64,000 bases of DNA from Fusarium oxysporum f. sp. lycopersici 4287 (taxonomy: Eukaryota > Ascomycota > Sordariomycetes > Hypocreales > Nectriaceae): positions 5,041,360 to 5,105,359 of the forward strand of contig NC_030989.1 of NCBI RefSeq assembly GCF_000149955.1. Direction: 5' to 3'. A program made the position numbers and the translations under genes. Position 1 is the first letter of the stretch. The number at the start of each line of letters is the position of its first letter. Of the stretch, positions 1 to 9,470 are shown piece after piece. Below the pieces are notes generated by a model. That model was not told the origin of the DNA, made no database searches, and saw only the letters and a list, made by a program, of their open reading frames with translations.

Positions 1-512
1 TTTGCTGTAGTTCTTTGTGTAGTATTTGCGAGGTTCCAAGTAGGAGGTGGAGGATCCTGTCTATTTCGGCCAATCTTATCTGGCACTTTATGGGGTCGAG
101 CTTGTGTCGGGATTTCAGGAAGCGGCTTGTTTGGGGGTGGTGGTAATGGCGGCCCCAGCAAATCAAGCTTGGCAGGGAACAGAAAGTCAGGATGTTGCAT
201 TTTGAGGCGGGAATTGATGCTTTCGTTGGTTTCCTCAAGGACAGGCGTAGGGTTTTCCCAGATCATAGCGGAGGGTTGGTGGTACTCGTAGGCCTCCTCG
301 TGGGGCCTCACGGGTTCGGTTTGGTCATTAATAGTCCCAGATGCGGATCCATTAGAGCTACCTGACCCCAGGACTTTGTATTTAGAGCATTGGCAGTCGC
401 ACTTCTGCGAGCTACCCTCCCTATGTAGGCTTGTAGTGCGGCTCTTTTGGAGATATTTGCGAACCCACTTGAGGCTCAATAATCCGCTTAGCTGATTGGT
501 GATGCTGGCCAT
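1..512 (-). CDS. Partial proline-rich protein of unknown function (N-terminal 170 residues)
   Basis: An uninterrupted frame starts at an ATG at 512 on the minus strand and runs off the left edge, giving about 170 codons with no stop. The start is a short Met-Ala-Ser-Ile-Thr stretch with a basic segment after it. Around residues 36-41 there is a compact CDCQC-type cysteine cluster, then a low-complexity Ser/Gly segment, and the second half is rich in proline with a PLPPPPNKP run near residue 127. No signal peptide or membrane helix is seen. The length of open frame and the protein-like composition support a real gene cut by the window edge, but I do not recognise the family. An upstream exon cannot be excluded. 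Confidence 0.55.
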   Translation of the reverse strand, partial: MASITNQLSGLLSLKWVRKYLQKSRTTSLHREGSSQKCDCQCSKYKVLGSGSSNGSASGTINDQTEPVRPHEEAYEYHQPSAMIWENPTPVLEETNESINSRLKMQHPDFLFPAKLDLLGPPLPPPPNKPLPEIPTQARPHKVPDKIGRNRQDPPPPTWNLANTTQRTTA

Positions 513-2591
513 ATTAGGAGGACGAAGAATATTCAAGTGCAATTAAGTAGCAAGCAGAAAGAGGACGACCAAGTTCTTCTAAGATAAACTGATCTGGTGA
601 GTTATTTGCACGCGGACTGGGCAGATATATGTGTTTCTGACGTGTATCAAGAAGAACCCGTCTTCGAGAGTGAGGCATGGAAAGGGGTATTCTCACTTGA
701 AGGGGCTGATACATCACAACCAACCCTCCTGTCTCAAAAGCAGATGTGGTCTAACTATTTGCTTCGCCGGGGCTTAGGTCCAGAATCTGGAGTTCCGTTT
801 GCGGACATTAACGTCGAAACCGACTCCCCGGAATCCCTTGTATCGTCATAGCTTGCACTTTTATGCTGAATGTTTCAAGCCTCACATATATCAGTCAAGC
901 CTCGCAGTTAAGGAATACCAATCATTCACATATCCTTCGGCGTACTCAAGCATTACTGACCCGACACGTAGTCCAAAAGCCCACCGCTCATGTGATATAT
1001 CGACTTATTTGCCGAAGACTGGCTTATGCAGTACTAAGATGGCATGATCTGCGTACGTCCAAGTTTGGTATTGGCCGCCATTCAGGAGGGGCTAGAGCAG
1101 CCGTTGTTTAGTTCACAGTTGGGTCGGCGCTCAGGGCCGGTCCGCACGGTCTGCACGGTCCTCGAGATCGGTTTTCGTTTTAGGGCGCATTTATCCTCAG
1201 ACGTACATAGTGCTGTACCACTACGCCCAGGGTCCATATGGCTACAGTTTATTATACTCCTGTAATGAAGGACATATTAAAGTCTATGTACAGGCAGCTT
1301 CAGAAGTTATAGTTTAGAATGGCATGAGGTGGACGGGATTAGCTAAACTTGCTCTCTTCCTCTGCGTTCGAACGTTCGACCCCTTGTATTGTGAGTCGGG
1401 GCACGCCACGATGTTAACCCACTGGCTAGCGAGGGTGTCTAAACTTGGTCTAAGGCCAGTTTGGGCCTAATTCGACCCAATCTGGCGAAAACCCCACCCT
1501 TGTAACAATGGTTTGTGGCGGAAATGATGGGATGATGACGAAAAAGAGGTCTGATCATAAATGATGGCAGGGCCCAGAATACGTAGGTCTCCCAATTGTA
1601 TCTAGACCTGGCGTTGTGGCACTAGCAAGAGCCCTCTTTGTATCGCCGCGATAATGCCTTTATCTGTTATAATCTTAATTGGAGTTGGCACTGCAGACTA
1701 AAATGAACGATTATGGTGGGCATACGAGCCAATGTCAGTTGTAATCGAGCAGAACCGGCAATTTGGGTTGGTAACGTGGAGAGCCCTGATAAGCACGGGC
1801 CCTTGCGTAGGGACCTTACACTTTTGGCTACAGTATGTGGTCTAGTGGCTTTTACGACATGTGTTTAAATGGCCTAGTCGGAAAATGCCGTTATGCGCCC
1901 CAATTGTATTATTATCTTCATGTAGCTCACGCGCAGTCTTGAAACCGCAATGCAACCACACGAAGCAGGAAGGTCAAACTGTCGCTTGGCCCAAGCTCAT
2001 GGGATTTGAGAACTTGACCATTTCTGCATCCAACAACTAGTCAGGGGCTTCGATTTACTATCTCAACTGATAGTCAGCCATCCATTTTCTCAGAGTATTT
2101 TTTTCCCCACTCTACTTCCCGATCCGAATCCATGCATGTGTGAGCATGTGTGGGCATGTGTGCGTGCGTGCTCATCCCTTAATCCACTCACCTCCAGGCT
2201 GGTCACCTGGAAGTACAACGTAAAGCGCCAAGCGAGAGAAGAGAAAAATAAGAAGAGGAGAAAACTGACAACTGAGAGATTTTAGCCATGGTTTATTTCT
2301 TATGTATATTTTCTAAAAAGAGGCGAATATCATAATAGTGAAGGCGAGTCAACTTGCATTTCTTATTACTATAAACAATGACAAGTCGGCTTTGTATAGT
2401 ACCATAATACCAGCGCTCTGCATAGTTGCCATGATTGTTTATAGATTATTTATTTGCCCCCTTGAGTTGCGTAGAAATAGTTACGTTAGCAACCTATCTG
2501 GACGCATTCGTGTGATGCGTGTAAGGATGCTGCTTCTGCCATAAACTCGGCGACAGTGACGATCTATTTCTATTTGGAGTAAAAGTTGCGA

Positions 2592-2616
2592 ACGGCTTAC
2601 GGCTTACGGCTTACGG
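2592..2616. repeat. Short tandem repeat, unit ACGGCTT
   Basis: Three exact head-to-tail copies of a 7-bp unit followed by a partial fourth copy are visible. No coding context. Confidence 0.8.
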
Positions 2617-3002
2617 ATGATACGTGCCGTTTTGACCAGACAGGCGGGCGCTAACGCGGACACCATCAGGTAGTTAAAACCTTATGTTGAGCAAATCAGG
2701 GCCACGCTTCCTCGTAAGCTGGAAAGGTCCATGAGCCAGGGAGTTCTTCAAGCCAATTCATTGGTCTGTTTACCATGACAGAAACATGGTTCTTGGCATA
2801 ATCAATTTCTTATTGGACGGAAGCCATCCGATTAATGTTGTCTCTTGAAGAATCACCCTACCGCGGAGTCAGCTCAGTTCTTCCCACCTGTCGAGGTAAC
2901 TAGCGATGTACAGTATTTGAACCAACAGGGCATTGGGTGAAGGCATCAGTTGTGGCGCACGAATGTGAATGCAGCCCTCAAAAATGATAAGGCAAGGGCC
3001 TA

Positions 3003-3060
3003 TCCCACATACCCAGAGTGCAACGGTTGCCCCTAACCACTGCGCCACAGGGCAAAAGAG
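3003..3060 (-). other. tRNA-like (A-box) sequence, possible tRNA pseudogene or SINE head
   Basis: The minus strand contains TGGCGCAGTGGTTAG, which fits the RNA polymerase III A-box at the start of a tRNA. A proper B-box does not follow at tRNA spacing; the nearest GGTTCAAAT-like motif is about 110 bp downstream (near 2920). No full cloverleaf can be drawn. A dead tRNA or the head of a tRNA-derived SINE are the likeliest readings, both uncertain. Confidence 0.3.
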
Positions 3061-4079
3061 TGGGCTGATAATCGCTATTGTAGTAATTATAGTGGGGCCT
3101 ACAGCTGCATATAGAAGCTTACGGTGAACCTAGCCGTAACAGAGAGAGGCTGTCAACGTGTGCGAAATTGAGGAATATCGACAACTGGGAACAGTGGCAG
3201 GTTGTCGATCGATGGACGATTGTGGTTTTCGCTTCTGAAAAAAGAGCAAGGTCTAAAATAGCCTACTCTTCAAGACCCCTGACTAACTCAGACGGCATTG
3301 CAAAGGCAATTTACCGATAGGTTGGTAATCCTTAAACCCTGGTTGACATATGCATGCCGATCATAGGGCCTTAAGTCTTATCGATTACGAGTTAGCTCTA
3401 AACATCTTCCGAAGCCAATAAACTTGCAGACATGTTGGGTTGGCTCAAGCTCCGTCAGAAAAAGGAGGAGGATCGAATGGAATTCGCAAGCTCGGCTTCC
3501 AAGATCTCTAGTAACAGTCCAGTATCGCATTCTGGCGATAATAGTTAATAGGTCACAGATGCTGATATTTGCTGCCCTATCCCTTTAATTATATAGCAAC
3601 TCCAGATAGGCCGTACCTTCCTTTGTTATCTTACTTTCACATTATATAGTTAGCAAAAGGTGGCCTTGTCTAAGCCTTATTCCTTAATAGGTATATTCAC
3701 ATAAAACGCTTTGATTTTGCGCTCTGCAGAGCTGCAAGCCGCGACGATGGCTTTGTTTATAATAAACCTGTCTGCTGCTCTGAGCCCCTTTATCTGGAGA
3801 TCCACAACCCTGCCGATCGGAGCAAAAGAACCCCTGTAGCCCTCTTGCAGAACGGCTTTGTATTTGTGAACAGCCCCGTGTCGCCAGGAGTCAGGGGGAC
3901 GGCTCAGATGCCACCATCTCCACGTAACGCCGCTACTGCTGCAGGGATAAAAGGACCCAGCGCACCTGCCCTGTTACGATCCCTGCGCTTACATCACGTA
4001 TACCAGCCTATTTTCTCGCCATCCCACCAACCAGGTCAAGACTGTTTAATCGAGTTCGATCTGATTATACTTATTAAAC

Positions 4080-4250
4080 CGGCGGCATTATGTAATCGAG
4101 ATAGAATATATAATTCTATAAGAGGTTTAATATAAATAAGCCTTAGCTTAGGAAGATAATAATTATATAATTAAAAGGAGTCTTAAAAAAGGGTAATTAG
4201 ATATTAGAAATCAGGAGATAAATTAATTAAGCATAATTAGATCAAAGTCG
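4080..4250. repeat. AT-rich island
   Basis: A stretch built almost entirely of TAA/TTA/ATA words with isolated AG and CT steps. This composition is typical of heavily RIP-mutated repeat DNA, though the source element is no longer recognisable. Confidence 0.5.
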
Positions 4251-4960
4251 GTTAAATAATATCCCTTTAACGGTCTCAAGTCGTTAGTCACGTACCGGGC
4301 CTGCAAAAATACCCCGCTTTTGGCTGTGATCTCAGATTTACGGATCGTATAGCTAAATAAAATTATCACGATTTCACAGCCAAAACCCAAGGCCTCAAAG
4401 TTCTTGAATTCTTGTTGACGATACCTCCCAAAATAAGCTATCAAATTGACCCTTCCGAAGGGCGACTGCAGCAGCCGATTGACTGGGGCAAAAATTGCAC
4501 TGCTTGTGTGGCCTGTAAGGGTATTCGTCGAGGCCAACGCCGTCGCGAAAGGCAGCCTCAAGACCCCCTAGGGCAGGGTCAACAGCAGAAAGGTCCCTCA
4601 GACCCGGTCCCGCTGTGAGCAATGTAAGGTTGCTCTTTGTAACTCAGCTAACTGCTGGTACTTCTATAACAGTTAATAATACAGCCAAATTGGAGTACAT
4701 ACGATTTTCGGCGTAGGAAAATCGCCCAATTGGCTCATCCTCCCTGTCGGTACGGACTGCCGCCTTGAGACCGTCAAAGGGATAATTGGCTTAGATGATA
4801 TATTTCTGGGGAAACAGTTGGTCTGGAATACCTATTTAGGCTTAATGTAATCTATCAACTGCTTAAACGAACCAATGAGAAAGCTTTCAACTTTATAGCA
4901 TAATGCACTAGCAGGGGAGGGCCAGTTGCAGGGGGGGGGGCATTTCCCAATGCGATGACT

Positions 4961-4979
4961 TATCTATCTATCTATCTAT
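4961..4979. repeat. TATC microsatellite
   Basis: Nearly five head-to-tail copies of TATC lie just upstream of the Zn2Cys6 gene. An in-frame ATG at 4955 reads through them, which is one reason to prefer the later start at 5099 for that gene. Confidence 0.85.
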
Positions 4980-5098
4980 GGGCCGCCCGTTTGCTTAAGC
5001 TAATTACTAATCCAAGACTTCTTTTTAAAGTATTCTCCTCCCGACATACCTTTCAGACTCCAAACTCAACTACTCAAGAGAGCATCCTGCAGACAAAT

Positions 5099-6643
5099 AT
5101 GTCTCTTAGAAAAACATCATGTATGGCCTGTGCCTCAGCCAAACGTCGTTGTGACCGTGGCGTACCAGCATGTAATCGTTGCGCCCAGAAATGCTTGCCA
5201 TGCGCATATCCGTACCAGCGCTCATGGCAGTCAGCACCAGTTGTTAGGTTACCGCCAAACGAACTCACATCGCACGATACGCCATTCCCGGGTCCCCTGG
5301 GGTCCTCGGAAACCACCCTTGAACAAGGGACTGTACAGGTTGCCGACCTTTTCGACTCTGGCTTCACATTGATGGATGACTCAATGACTTGGAATTGGGA
5401 TCGTTCGAGTCCACAGGCTGCGGTTGATTTGCCTACGTCTGAACAATTATTCACTCTGGAATCCAACATGTTGACTGGTCTCCCTGAGCCTCTCTTTAAT
5501 GGAATTAACAACAACCAGAACTTGAGAGTGGACGTGAGTGCGAGACCGGGTGACCCGCCGAGGCATCGCCGCAGAGCTTACTTTCGCCTTTGCCAACAAG
5601 ACGTGCATAGGCCGCGGTACATTCCTGGTATTGACCCAACACTACAAACAAATGAGATTTGGCCTCGTGGGCGTGACACTAAAACCTGGCAATTCTGCGC
5701 GAGGGAACTTCTTTCTTTTGTTAATGCATTTGCGACGACCACAACAAATTCCTTCATCCTGCAGCCAGTCGCTTCGCCCAACAGTAATAACCACACTGAA
5801 CTTCATTTCTCGCTTCAAAGAGCCCTTGGTGTTTGTGCCACTGCCTGTACTCTGACTGACTCGACTCGGAGTATCCTCGACCAGATGCTTGAAACCGAGA
5901 TGCAACATCTGGTAAGTGGATTTGGGTTACATAACGTTTTGGGTCATTCCGCGACCCTGTCGGCTTTTCGTCAAGATCTTGCTCGGTTACAGGCTATGGT
6001 GCTTTACCAAATCACCGCACTCTTTAGTACTAGTGCCAGACAGCAGTTTCTTGCTAAGAAATATGAACCATTGGTGGCTTCTTGGTCAAGAGAGTTGCTA
6101 CTTCGGATTCAAGTTTTGGAACTTCAGAAAAAAGAAACCCTCTCGTCACCTTTTCTGCCAATCGAACTACTCCACCCTTCTGCTACTGATCTAGAAGCTT
6201 ACCCTAATGAGCGACCTATCAGAGAATCACTAGAGAACTCGGCACCTCTCCTACTGTATGACAAACCGCTGCACAATAGTGAGATTGATAGCGCATACAG
6301 AACGATTCTTATCTCGTATCTGGCTCGATCCGTTCATTCTGCGCTGATAAGCCAAACCTGCACGCTGCTGGCGGAACTTGGATCTTTACCAGTGTTCATC
6401 CATTCAAATGAACCAGTCAGCGACATTTCTTATGATGAGAGTCAACAAGCATTTTGGAGCGAACTGCGACGAAGTGCGGAGGCACAAGAGTTGAACAGGC
6501 AGAACAAAACGATTTCGTATAATGAATTCGCTGACCGTTGGAGCCAGCAGAAGGAATTGTTGGGGCTAAATGAACGTGATCGATTTGTTGTGCTGCTGTT
6601 AGCTGCCTGCAAGGGTGTTGACACCATCAACGGTCAAGCCTAA
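5099..6643 (+). CDS. Zn(II)2Cys6 fungal transcription factor
   Basis: A single-exon frame of 514 residues. The first 35 residues form a complete zinc binuclear cluster: Cys8-x2-Cys11-x6-Cys18-x6-Cys25-x2-Cys28-x6-Cys35, with the basic AKRRCDR segment that contacts DNA. The rest is a moderately acidic, Ser/Thr-rich linker followed by a mostly helical C-terminal half, as in pathway-specific regulators; no classic fungal_trans motif is obvious. I chose the ATG at 5099 over an in-frame ATG at 4955 because the extra 48 residues pass through a TATC repeat and push the zinc cluster away from the N-terminus. The gene faces the NmrA-like gene at 6932 (convergent, 288 bp apart). Targets cannot be inferred; neighbouring metabolic genes are possible clients only by position. 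Confidence 0.85.
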   Translation: MSLRKTSCMACASAKRRCDRGVPACNRCAQKCLPCAYPYQRSWQSAPVVRLPPNELTSHDTPFPGPLGSSETTLEQGTVQVADLFDSGFTLMDDSMTWNWDRSSPQAAVDLPTSEQLFTLESNMLTGLPEPLFNGINNNQNLRVDVSARPGDPPRHRRRAYFRLCQQDVHRPRYIPGIDPTLQTNEIWPRGRDTKTWQFCARELLSFVNAFATTTTNSFILQPVASPNSNNHTELHFSLQRALGVCATACTLTDSTRSILDQMLETEMQHLVSGFGLHNVLGHSATLSAFRQDLARLQAMVLYQITALFSTSARQQFLAKKYEPLVASWSRELLLRIQVLELQKKETLSSPFLPIELLHPSATDLEAYPNERPIRESLENSAPLLLYDKPLHNSEIDSAYRTILISYLARSVHSALISQTCTLLAELGSLPVFIHSNEPVSDISYDESQQAFWSELRRSAEAQELNRQNKTISYNEFADRWSQQKELLGLNERDRFVVLLLAACKGVDTINGQA

Positions 6644-6931
6644 ATGTCTTGTCATTACATCAAGTAGCTCTTGCAGAGGCAAGCGAGAACGAAGATACGT
6701 GGAGCAAATAACATTAGCGAGTCAGCTAATCCATTTCCACGACCTAAGCAAGTCATGTAACTGGTGGTTCTATGTTACTTACGTTTCGCTTTTATAAATG
6801 CAGTTCTACATATTAGCCCATTGAACTATCCAAGACGACATTCAATTATGTGATGTAAGGAAGCATGTTAAAACATCCTGTTAAGCGATGTGATGCCTAC
6901 TCTTCTATGAATGCCATTTGACAGAGACTAT

Positions 6932-7885
6932 TTAGTATTCCATGATTTCTATAGCTTTGGCCGTATCAACCAAGCCAACAACTCCGAGATCGTCCTTTGT
7001 GAGAACTCCATTCTCACCTGAGTAGCTTCTGTCGCCAACAAGACCAAAGTATGTAAAGTTAGCTTCCATCACCTCCCCCCATTTAGGCCACAGCCTGTGA
7101 TAGGTTTGTTTATCAACCATCACGTACTCTGCTTCCTTCTGCTTGGAAGACGCCCATAGAGAGAGAAGCTTTCCAGTACTCATCACATCTGTCACTGCGA
7201 GGACAAATTTGCCCGGGAGAGTCTTCGTGGGTTGTTCCAAGATAGCACGAACAAAGAGGCCGACGTTTGTCCTTGCGTCGCCAACCAAGTTAAGTGGTAC
7301 CGATGATGGAGCGGGGAGAAGCTGAACGTGCTTGTTCGGTGCAGCAGAGGTGACCGGGAAAGGTTTGAAAAAAGGGTATTGCAAGTTTGAAGCATAGAAT
7401 CCGACCCAGAGGAAGGTCGTTTTGCGTAACAACTCCGGCTGAGACTTGATGTACCTATCGACCTTGTTCTTGCCTACGAAGTGAGGCACGAATGATTTGC
7501 CCTCACTCACTCGGGATGCGTTCGGAAGAGTTGACCAGATGAAGTGCTCAAGGGTAGAAGTCGCAATAGCAGCTCTGGCTAGGTTGATACCCTGCGTCGC
7601 CTCTTCCTCAACCGCAGCGTCCGCGCTGAGGGTTGGGAAATTTTGGAAGAAATTGGTGGCGGCAAAGATGGCGAAAGACCCAGAAAATGCAGTTTTCAAG
7701 GAAGAAATGTCATACAAATCGGCTTCAACAACCTCCACTCCTTTGTCAAGGAGTGATTTGGCTGCAGCACCTGTCTTGTCTCTGGTGATGGCTCTCACGC
7801 TATAAGCATCGTCATTGAGAAGTGCTTCAACAACAGAGCCGCCCTGAATGCCGGTGGCACCAATAACTGAGATCAGCCTTGGCAT
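6932..7885 (-). CDS. NmrA-like NAD(P)-binding protein
   Basis: A 317-residue intronless frame. It opens with a beta strand and the dinucleotide-binding glycine motif GATGIQGG at residues 9-16, followed by the alternating strand/helix pattern of an atypical short-chain dehydrogenase. The NmrA family (HSCARG/NmrA) binds NADP and often acts as a redox sensor or regulator rather than as an enzyme; no clear YxxxK catalytic pair is seen here, so a regulatory role is at least as likely as catalysis. Length fits the family (about 300-350). The ATG is the first Met and sits directly before the nucleotide-binding strand. It is convergent with the Zn2Cys6 regulator at 5099; no shared promoter. Confidence 0.88.
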   Translation of the reverse strand: MPRLISVIGATGIQGGSVVEALLNDDAYSVRAITRDKTGAAAKSLLDKGVEVVEADLYDISSLKTAFSGSFAIFAATNFFQNFPTLSADAAVEEEATQGINLARAAIATSTLEHFIWSTLPNASRVSEGKSFVPHFVGKNKVDRYIKSQPELLRKTTFLWVGFYASNLQYPFFKPFPVTSAAPNKHVQLLPAPSSVPLNLVGDARTNVGLFVRAILEQPTKTLPGKFVLAVTDVMSTGKLLSLWASSKQKEAEYVMVDKQTYHRLWPKWGEVMEANFTYFGLVGDRSYSGENGVLTKDDLGVVGLVDTAKAIEIMEY

Positions 7886-8762
7886 GGTGATATGAATATA
7901 TTCCGGTGGTGAAGGCTTGTTTGAAGCGCGTAGCTGGCGTTGTGTTGATGCTGAGTAGCCAGTCTATCGCGGAACTGCGCCTTTTATCTTTGGGGGGCTT
8001 TACAGCCAGACATGAATAATTGCAATCATAAGTATATGCTTACGTGGGCCTCGAGATCATGGGTTGTCATGTACCAGCGCAATTAGTGATATTGTTAATT
8101 CAGGCAAGGTTGACCATGACCCGGTTGACCCACACAAGTCCGCAAACCCCACTCCAGTCCGCGTGTGGCTTTGCGTGATCCACTCTTCTCCGTATCACAT
8201 TCTCAACTTCAGCGGGGTCCAGGACCGTCTGCCGGACTGTTCGGCTTCTAATGATCCGTACAACAGTACGGTACTTGCACTATCGCAGAAAGTTCCCAGG
8301 CCCATTGGCATTGGTGATGGCGTAATTTAATTAATCAACTCGGCAGTGATCATCCCAAGTCCGCAAACAAGGCGGAAGACTCCATCCCTCTCCGATGTAC
8401 CGGCACGATAGGCCCGGTAGGTCACGTTGATTGATATTTCTGAGTCTTGTTTGACTACTACAACATCACTTTCATCAGCCCGCGGTTTGTAAGCCTGCCT
8501 AGCCGCGCAGTGTCCAGGTATAAGGTGTTCCAGTGGTCTAGCCCAAACACCATAGTTCGGCCTGAAATTCGCCCGTGAAATCCACTTCCCAGTAGGTTTT
8601 CTCCCATCAAGACTGAGATAAGAGCTAGTTATGTTGGTATCGGAGAAGTATTTGAGAGACGTAAGTCAGTCATAAATGCAATCTCCAACCAATTCCCGAC
8701 TTCTTTCACGCCACCATTTCTCTGCTTGACTTGCAATCCTCTCTTGGCGCTATCTTTGAAAT
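7886..8762. other. Spacer between divergent NmrA-like gene and DJ-1-like pseudogene
   Basis: No supported gene. A perfect 6-bp inverted repeat (CCGTAC, 4-bp spacer, GTACGG) lies near 8257. A short open frame at 8064-8330 has no recognisable protein features. Confidence 0.4.
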
Positions 8763-9470
8763 ATGGCTCCTATTAGTGTTGGTTCTTTGGTTTATGGGTA
8801 CCAAGCCATCGATATTATCGCGTCTTGAGACCTTATTAGCTCTGGAAGCAAGTCTCTCGTTCAGAGTTTGAGAAAATACGCTCCGATAAACGATAAAGTC
8901 ATTGCAAACACACCAGATTTCGCCTTGGCTTAAATCTAGATCCTGTGCATCTTATCGCTGATATTTCTATTATGCCTAGCTGCACCGTTGACAATGCGCC
9001 TGAACTTGGTATCCGGATATTCGGCAGGCCTGGCCCTGCAGGGTTCAGGCTTGACCCAAAGTTTGCTGAATACATTCGGCACCATGTGGCAGTCGGAAAG
9101 CTGCATTTCACCAACTGCACCAGCGCTTTCGTAGCCGCAAAAGCAGGTGTTCTAAATGGCAGGGCGACGACAGTCAATCGCGTTAAATACAAATAGGTAA
9201 AGAAGCGACAACCTTCGGTAAACTAGACGAGATACTAAATGGGTGGTTAATGGCAATATTTGGACAGCGAGCAGAGCTATTGCTGGCTTAGACATGGTTG
9301 CGCATTGGATAAAGGAAAAGGATGTTACAGAACTTTTTACTGCAGCTGCTGTGGGCCTTAAATATGAACCGAGGAACAGCGAGGGGATACTAGACATCAT
9401 TCCTAAGAGGTGTGACCCTTCTGGAAAGCAGATCTCTATGTATGTCTTTAAATATTACGAATCTTACTAG
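8763..9470 (+). pseudogene. Decayed DJ-1/PfpI family protein gene
   Basis: Three overlapping frames together read as one DJ-1/PfpI (class I glutamine-amidotransferase-like) protein of about 230 residues. The start at 8763 gives MAPISVGSLVYGYQAID, the usual N-terminus. An in-frame TGA follows at 8826, a one-base shift near 8934, then a long intact stretch including the nucleophile-elbow region FTNCTSAFVAAKAG, so the conserved cysteine is kept. A TAG at 9196 and another frame break near 9220-9235 (with a TAG where the family usually has Trp) precede an intact C-terminal part ending at 9470. Two stops and at least two shifts make function very unlikely. Intact fungal homologues are small cytosolic proteins of unclear role. 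What is seen is the broken sequence; the family call is by motif. Confidence 0.8.

Larger units (their letters stand above)
513..5098. other. 4.6 kb without a convincing gene
   Basis: Short open frames occur on both strands but none shows a recognisable motif, codon continuity across plausible introns, or a partner exon. The stretch holds a GT-rich patch near 2130-2175, a short tandem repeat at 2592, a tRNA-like sequence near 3003-3060, an AT-rich island at 4080-4250 and a run of ten G at 4931-4940. It looks like decayed repeat sequence and spacer. Confidence 0.5.

Noticed and set aside
1365..1395. GTTCGAACGTTCGACCCC as a possible tRNA T-arm
   Set aside because: No matching acceptor stem, D-arm or A-box lies at the required distance on either strand.
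4223..4622. Overlapping open frames on both strands (68-112 codons), one with a CTACVAC cysteine motif
   Set aside because: The cysteine spacing does not form a zinc cluster or other known finger, the frames compete on opposite strands, and the neighbouring DNA is AT-rich repeat debris.
4955..5098. Possible N-terminal extension of the Zn2Cys6 regulator
   Set aside because: It reads through a TATC microsatellite and adds 48 residues unlike the family; the ATG at 5099 puts the zinc cluster at the expected place.
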